A stretch of 64,000 bases of DNA from DATDPM01 sp041498815 (GCA_041498815.1 JBGQJC010000008.1:5302-69301), one strand, 5' to 3'; shown: positions 1 through 9,436, numbered from the stretch's first letter. The notes: generated by a model from the letters alone, not told the origin. Made by a program: numbers and translations.

Positions 1-394
1 GGGCGCGGAATTTCGGACCGAGCCCGACGCGCTCCAAGGCCGCATCGATCCGCTCTTCGCCGTCTTCGAGGCCGTGGATCGCGACCGCCTCGTGAAGGGC
101 GCGGGCGACCGACTGGCGGGGATGAAGGGAGCCGTAAGGGTCTTGAAACACCATCTGAAGGATTTCCGGTAACATCTTTGTTTTCCGGGGAGATCGCGCG
201 ACACCTGCGATCCCGATTTCACCCGACCACCCGGAGATCAAGCCGGCTAGCGCGCGCAGCACGGTGGTCTTGCCGCAGCCCGATTCGCCCACGATCCCGA
301 ATGCTTCGCCCTCACCGACAAAGAACGACAGATCGCGCACCACGGGCCTTCGACCTTGCCCCAAGGCGACGTTCAAGTTCCGGACCTCGATCAT
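1..394 (-). CDS. ABC importer ATP-binding protein (DppF/OppF-type), truncated by window edge
   Basis: N-terminal part (about 131 residues) of the second ATPase of a peptide/nickel-type ABC importer; the C-terminus lies outside the window. Visible are a Walker A motif (GESGCGKTT) and a Q-loop (VFQDPYGSLHPRQ), the latter typical of the DppF/OppF branch. It would hydrolyse ATP on the cytoplasmic face to power uptake. The ATG overlaps the stop of the preceding ATPase gene as ATGA, so the two are probably translationally coupled. The transported substrate cannot be read from the ATPase. Confidence 0.85.
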   Translation of the reverse strand, partial: MIEVRNLNVALGQGRRPVVRDLSFFVGEGEAFGIVGESGCGKTTVLRALAGLISGWSGEIGIAGVARSPRKTKMLPEILQMVFQDPYGSLHPRQSVARALHEAVAIHGLEDGEERIDAALERVGLGPKFRA

Positions 395-1215
395 GGGGAA
401 AGCCACGCCGGATCGCGCGGCACCACGGGCAGCATCGGGCGCGGCACGTTCAGCTCCGGCTGGGCCGCCCATAAGGCGCGGGTGTAGGGATGGCGGGCGA
501 TCTCGTTCGCGGGCAGGGATTCGAGAATCCGCCCGCCGTAAAGCACCAGCACCAGGTCGCAGAACGAGGCGACGAGGCGCAGATCGTGGGAGATGAACAG
601 CAACCCCATGCCGCGCCGCCGCACGAGTTCGTCGAGCACGGAAAGCACCTGGATTCGCACGGTGACGTCGAGGGCCGAGGTCGGCTCGTCGGCGATGAGC
701 AAATCGGGCTCGGCCACCAGCATCATGGCGATCATGGCGCGTTGCCCCTCGCCTCCCGAAAGCTGGTGCGGGAAGGCGGCGGAGATGCGTCTCCAATCGC
801 GCAAGCCGCAGGATTCCAGCATCGCGCGCGCGTGTTGCCGCGCCTCGGAATCCGTGCCTTGGAAATGGGCGCGCCAGGTTTCGGCCACTTGGCGGCCGAC
901 GGTCATCACGGGATTGAGCGAAAATCGCGGGTCCTGGAGAATCATGGAAATGCGCCGGCCGCGCAGCCGGCGAATTTCGGCCTCGCTGGCGCGCAAGATA
1001 TCGGTTCCGGCGAATTCGAGTCTGCGCGCGGACACGATGCCGGGCGCGAGGCGCAGAAGGGCGCGGCCGATGGTGGATTTTCCGGAACCGGATTCGCCGA
1101 CCAGGCCGACTTTTTCGCGGCCGATCTCGAAATTCACGCCCCGCACGGCTTCGGTGACGCCACTTCGCGCCGGAAATGCGACGCGCAAATCTTCGGCGCG
1201 CAGAAGCGGGGTCAT
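391..1215 (-). CDS. ABC importer ATP-binding protein (DppD/OppD-type)
   Basis: A 274-residue ATPase with Walker A GESGSGKST, Q-loop LQDP, signature LSGGEGQR, Walker B LLIADEP and the switch histidine in FISHDL. The C-terminus carries HPYTRALWAAQPEL, the start of the oligopeptide/dipeptide C-terminal extension; at 274 residues it is shorter than the usual 320 or so, so that extension is abbreviated. The start (MTPLLRAEDL) was chosen because it overlaps the upstream permease stop as ATGA. Fourth gene of a five-gene importer operon running binding protein, permease, permease, ATPase, ATPase. Confidence 0.9.
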   Translation of the reverse strand: MTPLLRAEDLRVAFPARSGVTEAVRGVNFEIGREKVGLVGESGSGKSTIGRALLRLAPGIVSARRLEFAGTDILRASEAEIRRLRGRRISMILQDPRFSLNPVMTVGRQVAETWRAHFQGTDSEARQHARAMLESCGLRDWRRISAAFPHQLSGGEGQRAMIAMMLVAEPDLLIADEPTSALDVTVRIQVLSVLDELVRRRGMGLLFISHDLRLVASFCDLVLVLYGGRILESLPANEIARHPYTRALWAAQPELNVPRPMLPVVPRDPAWLSP

Positions 1216-2030
1216 GGCCGGCCCGCCTTCGGGTCGAGGGCGTCGCGCAGCCCGTCGCCGATGAGATTGAACCCCAGGCTTGCCATCAGGATCGCCAAGC
1301 CCGGCATGGCCGCCACCCACCATTGATCGGTCAGGTATTGGCGCCCGGCGGAGAGCATCGCGCCCCACTCCGGCAGCGGCGGCTGGGCGCCAAGCCCCAG
1401 GAACCCGAGCCCGGCGGCCGTAAGCACGATGCCGGCACAATCGAGGCTGAGCCGGACCACGACGGAAGCGGCGCAAAGCGGTGCGATATGGAGAAGGAGA
1501 ATGCGCGCGTGGGAAGCGCCCAGAAGCCTTGCCGCGGCGATGAATTCGGCGTCGCGCAGAGAGAGACTCTCGGCCCGCGCCACCCGGGCATAGGCGGGCC
1601 AGGAGGTGACGGCAATCGCCAGAATCGCGTTCTCCAGGCTGGGGCCGATGGCGGAAACCAAGGCCAGCGCCAGGATCAGCTTCGGGAATGCCAGGAACAC
1701 GTCGGTCACGCGCATGAGGATGGATTCGACGAGCCCGCCGAAATATCCGGCCGCGGTTCCGATCAATAGCCCGATGGGTGCGACCGTAATTGCGACCAGG
1801 CCGACGATGCGCAGCGTGATGCGCGCGCCGTAAAGGAGGCGGCTTGCGATATCGCGGCCCAACTCATCGGTGCCGAGCAGATGGGCAGGCCCGGGCGGCA
1901 GCAGGCGGTGGGCCAAATCCTGGATATCGGGCGGGTAAGATGCCAGAACCGGGGCCAGCGCCGCCGCCGCGACCAAGGCGAGGATAAGAGCCGACCCGGC
2001 CAGGGCCAGGGGATTGCGCGACAAACTCAT
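1212..2030 (-). CDS. ABC importer permease (DppC/OppC-type)
   Basis: A 272-residue inner-membrane permease. After an N-terminal transmembrane helix it has the family motif GTDELGRDI near residue 53, then several hydrophobic helices. The EAA-type coupling loop is RLLGASHARILLLHIAP, followed by the typical C-terminal stretch GLGFLGLGAQPPLPEWG. It would pair with the adjacent DppB-type permease to form the channel. Start MSLSRNPLAL lies at the 3' end of the upstream permease gene and gives the normal family length. Substrate unknown (peptide, nickel or another small solute). Confidence 0.9.
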   Translation of the reverse strand: MSLSRNPLALAGSALILALVAAAALAPVLASYPPDIQDLAHRLLPPGPAHLLGTDELGRDIASRLLYGARITLRIVGLVAITVAPIGLLIGTAAGYFGGLVESILMRVTDVFLAFPKLILALALVSAIGPSLENAILAIAVTSWPAYARVARAESLSLRDAEFIAAARLLGASHARILLLHIAPLCAASVVVRLSLDCAGIVLTAAGLGFLGLGAQPPLPEWGAMLSAGRQYLTDQWWVAAMPGLAILMASLGFNLIGDGLRDALDPKAGRP

Positions 2031-3055
2031 CGCAGGTTTCGCCGCGCCCGCGGGTCGAAGGCGGGATAAAGCGTTTCGGCGATGAGATTGAGGCCGACGA
2101 ACACCGAGCCCACGACGAAAGTCCCGCCCAGAACCGCGTTCATGTCGGCGTTGAGCAGCGAATGGGTGATGTAGAGCCCGAGCCCCGGCCAGGCGAACAC
2201 GGTTTCGGTGAGCACCGAACCTTCGAGCAACCCGCCGTAGCTGAGGGCGATCACGGTGACGAGCGGCACCAAGATGTTGCCGAAAGCGTGGACCCAGATG
2301 ACGCGGGCCTCGGACAGCCCCTTGATGCGCGCGGTGGTGATGTAGTCGCGCGCGAGCGCGTCGATCATGAAGCTGCGGGTCATGCGGCTGAGGTACGCGA
2401 GCGAGAACAGGCCGAGGATCGCGGCCGGCAGCACCAAGTGGCTCAGCGCATTTTCGAATACCTCGAGATTCCCGGCGATCAGGCTGTCGATCAGGATCGC
2501 GCCCGTTACCGGCGCGACCACGCCTTCGAAATAAACGTCGATGCGCCCGGGACCCGCCGTCCATCCGAGTTTCGCGTAGAAGACCAGCAAGGCCATGAGG
2601 CCGAGCCAGAACACCGGCACCGAATAGCCGACGAGGCCGACAAGACGGATGGCGTAATCGGCCGCGCGCCCGCGCCAGACGGCGCTCGCGACCCCCATCG
2701 GTATGCCAAGCAGGACGCCGATCAGCGTCGCCGCCGTTGCCAACTCGAGCGTCGCCGGAAAGACGCGCCGGATATCGGCCAGCACGGGCTGGGCGGTCAG
2801 CACGGATTGGCCGAAATCGCCGAGCAAGGCATGGTCGGCATAGATCAGGAACTGGCGGTAGAGCGGCAGATCGAGGCCCATTTCGGCCCGCACGCGCGCG
2901 ATCACGTCGGCGGTTGCGCGGTCGCCCACGGCGGCGAGCACCGGGTCGATCGGCAGCAGCCGGCCGATCGCAAAGGTCACGATCAAGAGCCCGAGGATGG
3001 TCGCGCCGGCTCCGACGAGATTGCGTGCCAGCGACTGGGCAAATCGGGACGGCAT
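2027..3055 (-). CDS. ABC importer permease (DppB/OppB-type)
   Basis: A 342-residue inner-membrane permease with an N-terminal helix (VGAGATILGLLIVTFAIGRL), a periplasmic segment of about 65 residues, then five hydrophobic helices. The coupling loop contains DYITTARIKGLSEARVIWVH, the DppB/OppB hallmark. The ATG (MPSRFAQSL) shares one base with the stop of the binding-protein gene (TGATG), which fixes the start and suggests coupled translation. Its 3' end overlaps the DppC-type gene. Confidence 0.9.
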   Translation of the reverse strand: MPSRFAQSLARNLVGAGATILGLLIVTFAIGRLLPIDPVLAAVGDRATADVIARVRAEMGLDLPLYRQFLIYADHALLGDFGQSVLTAQPVLADIRRVFPATLELATAATLIGVLLGIPMGVASAVWRGRAADYAIRLVGLVGYSVPVFWLGLMALLVFYAKLGWTAGPGRIDVYFEGVVAPVTGAILIDSLIAGNLEVFENALSHLVLPAAILGLFSLAYLSRMTRSFMIDALARDYITTARIKGLSEARVIWVHAFGNILVPLVTVIALSYGGLLEGSVLTETVFAWPGLGLYITHSLLNADMNAVLGGTFVVGSVFVGLNLIAETLYPAFDPRARRNLR

Positions 3056-4668
3056 CAGTTCTTGGTCACGCCGCGGTAGGAGACGGTATCGAAGCTGGGG
3101 CCCAAGACGAAGTTGTGGACGTTGGCGCGCTCCACCGCCATGTCGACTTCTTGGAAGAGGATCACGAAGGGCGAATCGTCGAGCATGCGGCGTTGAATCT
3201 CTTGATAACGGGCGATGCGCCGGCCGCGGTCGCGTTCCTTGACCGCCTCGCCCGTAAGATTCGTCAAATCCGGAATATCCCAGGCGTTGCGCCACGCCAG
3301 CGTTTTCGTCTGTCCCTGGTCCGAATTATCGGGGTTGCTGGCGAACCCCTGGGCGTTGGTATGGGGGTCCTGATAATCGGGGCCCCAGCGTCCGAAATAG
3401 AGATCGTGGTTGCGGGCGCGGTATTTGGTGAGCACCTGCTTGCCGTCGCCGGGAAGTATCTGGACCTCGATTCCGGCCTCGGCGAAGCTCGCCTGGATCG
3501 ATTGCGCGATATCGAGATCGGGACGGACGTTGCGAACATCGAGAGAGACGACGCCGCCTTCGACGCCCGCCGCGCGGAGCCAATTCTTGGCCGCCCCCGG
3601 ATCGAAAGCGAACGGGCGGTCGTCCAAGGCGCCCAAGAAGCCGCCCGGGATGATGGTTTCGTGGACCTGCGCCTTGCCGCGAAGAAGCGTGTTCGCGATG
3701 CCGTCGTAGTCGACGAGATATTTGAGCGCCTTGCGGACCGCGGGCCGGCGCAAGAATTCGTTTTTCTGGTTGAGGCCGAGGTAATAGAGCGCGCCCTTGC
3801 GGGCATAGCGCACCCTCATGTCGTCGCGGCCCGCCATGCCCAGAACCTGATCGGGCCCGAGATTGCGGGCGACATCGATGTCGCCCCGTTCGATCAGCAG
3901 GCGCTGCACGCCCGGCTCGGCGATGTGGCGGATGAAGACGGAGCGCATCGCGGGCCTACCTTGCCAATACGTCTCGAAGCGGTCGAGGATGATGAGTTCG
4001 TTCGGCTTCCACAGGCGCAGGCGAAACGCGCCCGAGCCCGCCGAGCGGGTGCGGAGCCACCGGTTGCCGTAATCGCCGTTTTCCTCGTGCGACTTGACCA
4101 GCTTGCCGTCCACGATGCTCGCAACCGCCGAGGTGAGGCAGGCATAGACAAACGACGGCGCATAGGGCCGCCCGGTCTCCATCACCAGGGTTTCGGAATC
4201 GGCGGCGAAGATGGTTGCCGCCGCGTTTTCCGGCGTGAAGCCCAGTTGGGCGAGAATGAAGGCCGGCGCCTTGTTGAGCCAGATAACGCGGCGTAAAGAA
4301 TAGGCGGCATCCTCCGCCGTCACCGGGTTGCCCGACTGGAACGTCATGCCGGGACGGATGTGAAAGCGGAAGGTCTTTCCGTCCGCGGACACGCGCCACT
4401 CGTCGGCGACGCCGCCGATGATCTTTTCGACGTCGTCGTTGTCATAGAACAGGAGCCGGTCGTAGATATTGGCCGCGATTTCGGCCCCGGTGAATTCGAA
4501 CAGCTCGGCGGGATCGAGCGAGATCACGTCGTCGATCTGGAACGCCATCACGAAAACATCGGACGGGACTTCGGCCCGGGCGGTGCCGGCGATGCCGATC
4601 AAGGCCAGGGCCAGCGCGGCGCACCGCACCCTTCCCTTCAGACCCTGCCTCGACAAATAATCGCCCAT
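3055..4668 (-). CDS. ABC transporter substrate-binding protein, SBP_bac_5 (peptide/nickel) family
   Basis: A 537-residue exported binding protein. Start MGDYLSRQGLK gives a Sec signal peptide (basic n-region, hydrophobic ALALALIGIAGTARA) with likely cleavage after ARA. The family region FHIRPGMTFQSGNPVTAED appears about 80 residues into the mature protein, as in DppA/OppA/NikA relatives. An in-frame ATG 29 codons upstream exists but would bury the signal peptide. First gene of the importer operon and divergent from the cysteine synthase gene, so the importer might bring in a sulfur-containing compound; that link rests only on neighbourhood. Confidence 0.9.
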   Translation of the reverse strand: MGDYLSRQGLKGRVRCAALALALIGIAGTARAEVPSDVFVMAFQIDDVISLDPAELFEFTGAEIAANIYDRLLFYDNDDVEKIIGGVADEWRVSADGKTFRFHIRPGMTFQSGNPVTAEDAAYSLRRVIWLNKAPAFILAQLGFTPENAAATIFAADSETLVMETGRPYAPSFVYACLTSAVASIVDGKLVKSHEENGDYGNRWLRTRSAGSGAFRLRLWKPNELIILDRFETYWQGRPAMRSVFIRHIAEPGVQRLLIERGDIDVARNLGPDQVLGMAGRDDMRVRYARKGALYYLGLNQKNEFLRRPAVRKALKYLVDYDGIANTLLRGKAQVHETIIPGGFLGALDDRPFAFDPGAAKNWLRAAGVEGGVVSLDVRNVRPDLDIAQSIQASFAEAGIEVQILPGDGKQVLTKYRARNHDLYFGRWGPDYQDPHTNAQGFASNPDNSDQGQTKTLAWRNAWDIPDLTNLTGEAVKERDRGRRIARYQEIQRRMLDDSPFVILFQEVDMAVERANVHNFVLGPSFDTVSYRGVTKN

Positions 4669-4790
4669 GAAGGCGGGGCGGATGATCGAAGGGGCGCTGG
4701 AAACTGTCAAGCAAGCCGTCCCTTGATCGCCCGTTTGGGGACCGTTAGTCTCCACAACCTGCGCGCAAATTCCAATCTATCGCTGTAGAA

Positions 4791-5807
4791 ATGGACATCC
4801 GGGACGGCTTCACGGACGCCATCGGCAACACGCCGCTCATCCGCTTGCGGCGCGTCTCGGAGGAAACGGGTTGCGACATCCTGGGCAAGGCGGAGTTCTT
4901 GAACCCCGGCGGATCGGTCAAGGATCGCGCGGCCCTCTATATCGTGCGCGACGCCGAGGCGCGCGGGACGTTGAAGCCCGGCGGGACCATCGTCGAAGGG
5001 ACCGCCGGCAATACCGGAATCGGCCTTGCCTTGGTCGCCAATGCGCTGGGCTACCGCACCGTGATCGTGATGCCCGACACCCAAAGCGAAGAGAAACGCG
5101 ACATGCTGCGCCTCTGCCGCGCGGATCTGCGCCTGGTGCCGGCGGTCCCGTACAAGGACCCCATGAACTACGTGCGCTATTCGGGAAGGCTTGCCGAGGA
5201 ACTCGCCAAGACCGAGCCCAACGGTGCGATCTGGGCCAACCAGTTCGACAATGTCGCAAACCGCCGCGCCCATTACGAAACTACCGGCCCCGAGATCTGG
5301 GACCAATGCGGCGGCAAGATCGATGCCTTCACCTGCGCGGTCGGCACCGGGGGGACATTGGCGGGCGTCGGCATGGCGCTCAAGGAGCGCAATCCGAAGA
5401 TCAGGATCGTGCTCTCCGATCCCATGGGTGCCGCACTATATAACTATTACAAGCACGGCGAGCTGAAGGCCGAGGGCAACTCGATCACCGAGGGCATCGG
5501 CCAGGGCCGCGTGACCAAAAACCTGGAAGGAGCAGCAATCGACGATGCGCTGCAGATCACCGACGAAGAGGCGATTCCCATGGTTTTCGATCTTTTGAAA
5601 TACGAGGGGCTAGTGATGGGAGGCTCCACGGGAATCAACGTGGTGGGGGCGGTGAAGCTGGCGAAAATGCTGGGCCCCGGCCATAGGATTGTCACAATCC
5701 TGTGCGATTACGGCACCCGCTACCAGAGCAAACTGTTCAATCCCAAGTTCTTGCGCGCACGCAACCTGCCGGTCCCGGACTGGCTGGAGGAGGATGCCAA
5801 AAAGTGA
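4791..5807 (+). CDS. cysK: Cysteine synthase (O-acetylserine sulfhydrylase), CysK-type
   Basis: A 338-residue fold-type II PLP enzyme forming L-cysteine from O-acetylserine and sulfide. N-terminal IGNTPLIRL is followed by NPGGSVKDR with the PLP Schiff-base lysine at about K44. EGTAGNTGIGLA matches the substrate/phosphate loop, and GTGGTLAGVG binds the PLP phosphate. The length and C-terminal extension fit the CysK/CBS-like group, so cystathionine beta-synthase activity cannot be excluded. It heads a plus-strand sulfur operon: the next gene starts within 40 bp of its stop, and an in-frame GTG upstream would overlap it as GTGA. Confidence 0.9.
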   Translation: MDIRDGFTDAIGNTPLIRLRRVSEETGCDILGKAEFLNPGGSVKDRAALYIVRDAEARGTLKPGGTIVEGTAGNTGIGLALVANALGYRTVIVMPDTQSEEKRDMLRLCRADLRLVPAVPYKDPMNYVRYSGRLAEELAKTEPNGAIWANQFDNVANRRAHYETTGPEIWDQCGGKIDAFTCAVGTGGTLAGVGMALKERNPKIRIVLSDPMGAALYNYYKHGELKAEGNSITEGIGQGRVTKNLEGAAIDDALQITDEEAIPMVFDLLKYEGLVMGGSTGINVVGAVKLAKMLGPGHRIVTILCDYGTRYQSKLFNPKFLRARNLPVPDWLEEDAKK

Positions 5808-5845
5808 CGAAGGCCGAGGTCAATGTATTGCCGTTCCAGCGTAGA

Positions 5846-6706
5846 ATGGCGCCGATGAACTACAAGCACCCGGAAGCCCTGGTGGAAACGGGCTGGCTTG
5901 CCCAGCACCTTCAAGCCCCGGACGTGCGGGTGGTGGATGCCTCGTGGCATATGCCCGGTTCCGGCCGCGACGCCTGGGCCGAGTTCCAAGAGGCACATAT
6001 TCCCGGCGCGATGTTCTTCGACATCGACGACATCGCGGACACCGATTCTTCCCTGCCCCACATGCTTCCCAAACCGGAGAAATTCTCCGCGCGGGTGCGC
6101 AAGCTTGGCCTTGGGGACGGCAGCAAGATCGTGGTCTACGACAGCGCGGGATTGTTCAGCGCCGCGCGCGCATGGTGGATGTTTCGCGTGTTCGGCCACG
6201 AGGACGTCGCGATCTTGAATGGCGGCCTGCCGAAATGGCGGGCCGAAAACCGCCCGCTCGATTCCGGCGCCGAGATGCACCAGGCGCGGCATTTCTCGTC
6301 GCGCATGAACCATCTTCTGGTGCGCGACTTCGATCAGATGCGCGACAACGAGAAGACGCGCGCCGAACAAGTGGTGGACGCGCGCTCGGCCAAACGCTTT
6401 GCCGGCCAAGAGCCGGAGCCGCGGGCCGGTTTGCGCTCCGGCCATATCCCGGGAAGCGTCAACGTTCCCTATGCCGAGATCGTCGATCCCGCGACCAAAA
6501 CGGTGCTTCCGGCGGACCAGCTGGCCGCGCGCTTCGCCAACGCCGGGCTCGATCTCGGCCATCCGATCGTGGCCACTTGCGGCTCGGGCGTGACGGCGGC
6601 GGCATTGGCCTTCGGCCTGTTCCTGCTCGGCCATGCCGATGCCGCGGTTTATGACGGTTCCTGGGCCGATTGGGGAGCACGGCCCGATACGCCCGTCGAA
6701 ACGTGA
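5846..6706 (+). CDS. sseA: 3-mercaptopyruvate sulfurtransferase (tandem rhodanese)
   Basis: A protein of about 286 residues with two rhodanese domains. The first is inactive (VVYDSAGLFSAARAWWMF); the second carries the active loop CGSGVTA, the signature of 3-mercaptopyruvate sulfurtransferases rather than thiosulfate rhodaneses. It moves sulfur from 3-mercaptopyruvate to thiol acceptors or cyanide. Start uncertain: ATG at 5846 (MAPMNYKHPE) gives the usual length; ATG 5855 and a GTG at 5804 overlapping the cysK stop are alternatives. Lies between the cysteine synthase and cystathionine lyase genes, consistent with a cysteine-handling operon. Confidence 0.88.
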   Translation: MAPMNYKHPEALVETGWLAQHLQAPDVRVVDASWHMPGSGRDAWAEFQEAHIPGAMFFDIDDIADTDSSLPHMLPKPEKFSARVRKLGLGDGSKIVVYDSAGLFSAARAWWMFRVFGHEDVAILNGGLPKWRAENRPLDSGAEMHQARHFSSRMNHLLVRDFDQMRDNEKTRAEQVVDARSAKRFAGQEPEPRAGLRSGHIPGSVNVPYAEIVDPATKTVLPADQLAARFANAGLDLGHPIVATCGSGVTAAALAFGLFLLGHADAAVYDGSWADWGARPDTPVET

Positions 6707-6719
6707 CATCCGGGAGCCC

Positions 6720-7892
6720 ATGAAAAAGGACACCGAGATCGTCGCCTCGGGGCGCTCGCCCGAGGAGCATTCGGGCACCGTCAATCCCCCCGTCTATCAC
6801 GCCTCGACCGTGTTGTTCCCGACGGTTGCGGCGCTGCGCCAGGCGATCCGGACGCCCTTCGAGGGCGTCTATTACGGCCGTATCGGCACGCCCACGAGCT
6901 TTGCGTTCGAACAAGCCCTGACCCAGCTCGAAGGCGGATACCGGGCGGTTTCGCTTTCGTCCGGCTTGGCCGCGATCACGGCGGCGCTCTTGGCGGTGCT
7001 GAAATCGGGCGACCATCTGCTGATGGTGGACACGGCCTATAACCCCACGCGCAAATTCTGCGAAGGACCGCTAGCCGCCCTCGGGATCGAGACGACGTTC
7101 TACGACCCTTTGGCCGGCGCCAAGATCGCGGAGCTGATCCGGCCCGACACCAAGCTTGTGTATCTCGAGTCGCCGGGCTCGCTCACCTTCGAGATTCAAG
7201 ACGTTCCCGCAATCGCGGCGGCGGCTCGAGAACGCGGCGTGCTCAGCATGATGGACAATACCTGGGCGACGCCGCTTTATTTCCAGCCGTTCCAGCACGG
7301 CATCGACGTTGTCATCCACGCCGCGACCAAATACATCGCCGGCCACTCCGACGCGATGCTGGGCGCCATCGTGACGCGAGATAAGAAAACCTTCGAAGTC
7401 ATCAAGACCATGGCGGTGGCGCTGGGCAATTCGGCCGGGGCCGAGGAGCTTTATTTGGGCTTGCGCGGCTTGCGCACGCTTTCGGTGCGCCTGGCGCGGC
7501 ACCAGGAAACGGGATTGAAGCTGGCGCGGTGGCTTCAGCAGAGATCCGAGGTCGCCCGCGTCATCCATCCGGCCCTTCCCGGCGATCCCAACCACGGACT
7601 CTGGAAACGGGATTTTTCGGGTGCCAACGGATTATTCGCGATGATCCTGAAGCCGTTCCCGGACGAGGCCGTGGTCGCCATGCTCAACGGCATGAAACTG
7701 TTCGGCATGGGATTCAGCTGGGGCGGATTCGAAAGCTTGATCCTTCCGGTCGACCCTTGGATTTCGCGCACCGCGACCCGTTGGGCCGGGACCGGGCCCT
7801 ATATCCGCATCCACGCCGGGCTCGAGGATCCGGAGGATCTGATCGCCGATTTGGAGCGCGGATTCGAGCGCCTCAACGCGGCGCAAAAATAA
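6720..7892 (+). CDS. metC: Cystathionine beta-lyase
   Basis: A 390-residue Cys/Met-metabolism PLP enzyme (fold type I). The PLP lysine lies in HAATKYIAGHSD (about K204), with SSGLAAITAALLA binding the PLP phosphate and MDNTWATP providing the PLP aspartate. GRIGTPTSFAFE and the C-terminal SWGGFESLILP are typical of bacterial cystathionine beta-lyases, which split cystathionine to homocysteine, pyruvate and ammonia. Start is 13 nt after the sseA stop, preceded by a GGGAG-like ribosome site. The 3' end overlaps the convergent znuB gene by 20 bp. Confidence 0.9.
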   Translation: MKKDTEIVASGRSPEEHSGTVNPPVYHASTVLFPTVAALRQAIRTPFEGVYYGRIGTPTSFAFEQALTQLEGGYRAVSLSSGLAAITAALLAVLKSGDHLLMVDTAYNPTRKFCEGPLAALGIETTFYDPLAGAKIAELIRPDTKLVYLESPGSLTFEIQDVPAIAAAARERGVLSMMDNTWATPLYFQPFQHGIDVVIHAATKYIAGHSDAMLGAIVTRDKKTFEVIKTMAVALGNSAGAEELYLGLRGLRTLSVRLARHQETGLKLARWLQQRSEVARVIHPALPGDPNHGLWKRDFSGANGLFAMILKPFPDEAVVAMLNGMKLFGMGFSWGGFESLILPVDPWISRTATRWAGTGPYIRIHAGLEDPEDLIADLERGFERLNAAQK

Positions 7893-8670
7893 AGACGGAC
7901 GCAAGCCTGGAAAGAGCAAAACCGACGAGCCCCGCCACGACGATGGACGGGCCGGACGGCGTATCCCAAATAAGCGAGCCCCACAAACCGAACGCAACCG
8001 CGACGCAACCGATGGCACCCGCCAACACCGCCATCTGTTCCGGCGTGCGCGAAAACGGCCGGGCGGTGGCCGCCGGAATGACCAGAAGCGCCGTGATCGG
8101 AAGCAATCCCACGATCTTCATGGCGATGGCCACGACGAGCGCGATAAGCAACATGAAAACGAGCTTGGTCCTTGCCACGGCAACACCTTCGACCCGCGCC
8201 AGTTCCTCGTGCACGGTGAGCGACAACAGCGGCCGCCAGATTCGCGAGAGCACCGCCAGGGCAAGCAGGGCCGCGGTCCAAACGAAGGCGATGTCGCGGC
8301 CGGTTACGGCCAGGACGTCGCCGAACAAATAGCCCAGCAAATCGACGCGCACGGTGCGCAGGAACGCGAGCACCACGAGGCCGAGCGCCAGCGCGCCCTG
8401 GGCGAAAATGCCGAGCAGCGTGTCGGTGGCGAGCCCTTTGCTTCCCTGGAGCGCCGCGAGTGCTACGGCCACGAGGCCGGCCACGATCAAAACAGGCCAG
8501 GTGGGATCGAGCCCGACCGCAAGGCCGAGCGCGACGCCGAGCAGCGCGGAATGGGCGAGCGCCTCGCCGAAATAGGCCATGCGGCCCCAGACCACGAAGG
8601 CGCCGAGCGGCCCCGCGGCGACCGCGGCGCCGAGCCCCGCCGCCAGCGCCCGCAGCAGAAAATCATCCAT
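7873..8670 (-). CDS. znuB: Zinc ABC transporter permease ZnuB
   Basis: A 265-residue polytopic permease of the ABC-3 (metal) family. The block GRMAYFGEALAHSALLGVA near the N-terminus is a hallmark, followed by about seven more hydrophobic helices. Start MDDFLLRALAAG is preferred: it overlaps the end of znuC by 8 bp and matches family N-termini, whereas a start 42 nt upstream adds an arginine-rich stretch. It would form the inner-membrane channel for Zn2+ with ZnuC and the binding protein encoded divergently at 10084. The 3' end overlaps metC on the other strand. Confidence 0.9.
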   Translation of the reverse strand: MDDFLLRALAAGLGAAVAAGPLGAFVVWGRMAYFGEALAHSALLGVALGLAVGLDPTWPVLIVAGLVAVALAALQGSKGLATDTLLGIFAQGALALGLVVLAFLRTVRVDLLGYLFGDVLAVTGRDIAFVWTAALLALAVLSRIWRPLLSLTVHEELARVEGVAVARTKLVFMLLIALVVAIAMKIVGLLPITALLVIPAATARPFSRTPEQMAVLAGAIGCVAVAFGLWGSLIWDTPSGPSIVVAGLVGFALSRLASVFIFAPR

Positions 8671-9436
8671 GGGGACCGCGCGGGCGATCCGGCGCGGCCA
8701 GCGGAACGACATCGCCGTGATCGTCGTGGCGGTGATCGTGGCCGTGGGTATAAAGCGCCAGGCGCTGCGCCGCGAACGGCCCGAACAGGGCGAGATATTC
8801 CGGGTGGCGGCTTACCGCCTCGGGCCGGCCGGTGCAGCAGACGTGATGGTTGATGCAGACGACCTTGTCGGTCGCCGCCATCACGATATGGAGATCGTGG
8901 GACACCATCAGGATGCCGCAACGCTTGCGGTCGCGAAGCCCGGTGATGAGATCGTAAAGCTCCGACTGGCCGACGACGTCGACCCCCTGCACCGGTTCGT
9001 CGAGCACCAGAAGCTCGGGCTCGCGCAACAGCGCGCGCGCCAGAATCACGCGCCGGAGCTCGCCGCCGGAGAGATCGTGCAACTGCGCCCCCGCCACTTC
9101 CGCCGCGCCGACCTCGCCCAGAACCTTGGCGATGCGGGAGCGATCGCGAATTCCGGAAAGCTCGAGAAACCGGCTTGCGGTCAAGGGCAGGATTTCGTCC
9201 ACGGCGAGGGACTGGGGCATGTAGCCGATGCGAAGACCGGGCTTGGCCGTGACCCGCCCCTTCGATGCCAGCAGGAGCCCGAGGACCACGCGCACCAGCG
9301 TCGTCTTTCCGGCCCCGTTGGGGCCGATCAAACTCACGATCTCGCCGGCATGCACCGACACCGAGACGTGGGTAAGCACGATGCGCCCGTTGAAACGAAC
9401 GTCGATGCCTTCCGCTTTGAGCAGCCGCTCAGCCAC
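8663..9436 (-). CDS. znuC: Zinc ABC transporter ATP-binding protein ZnuC
   Basis: A 257-residue ATPase with Walker A GPNGAGKTT, signature LSGGELRR, Walker B LLVLDEPVQGVD and switch histidine in VSHDL. HHVCCTGRPEAV followed by a histidine-rich tail (LYTHGHDHRHDDHGD) is typical of ZnuC and may bind zinc. A GTG at 9436 (VAERLLKAEGI) is the best start: it overlaps the zur stop by 8 bp and gives the normal length. Lies between zur and znuB in one operon, so probably under the operator pair at 9999-10037. Confidence 0.92.
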   Translation of the reverse strand: MAERLLKAEGIDVRFNGRIVLTHVSVSVHAGEIVSLIGPNGAGKTTLVRVVLGLLLASKGRVTAKPGLRIGYMPQSLAVDEILPLTASRFLELSGIRDRSRIAKVLGEVGAAEVAGAQLHDLSGGELRRVILARALLREPELLVLDEPVQGVDVVGQSELYDLITGLRDRKRCGILMVSHDLHIVMAATDKVVCINHHVCCTGRPEAVSRHPEYLALFGPFAAQRLALYTHGHDHRHDDHGDVVPLAAPDRPRGPHG

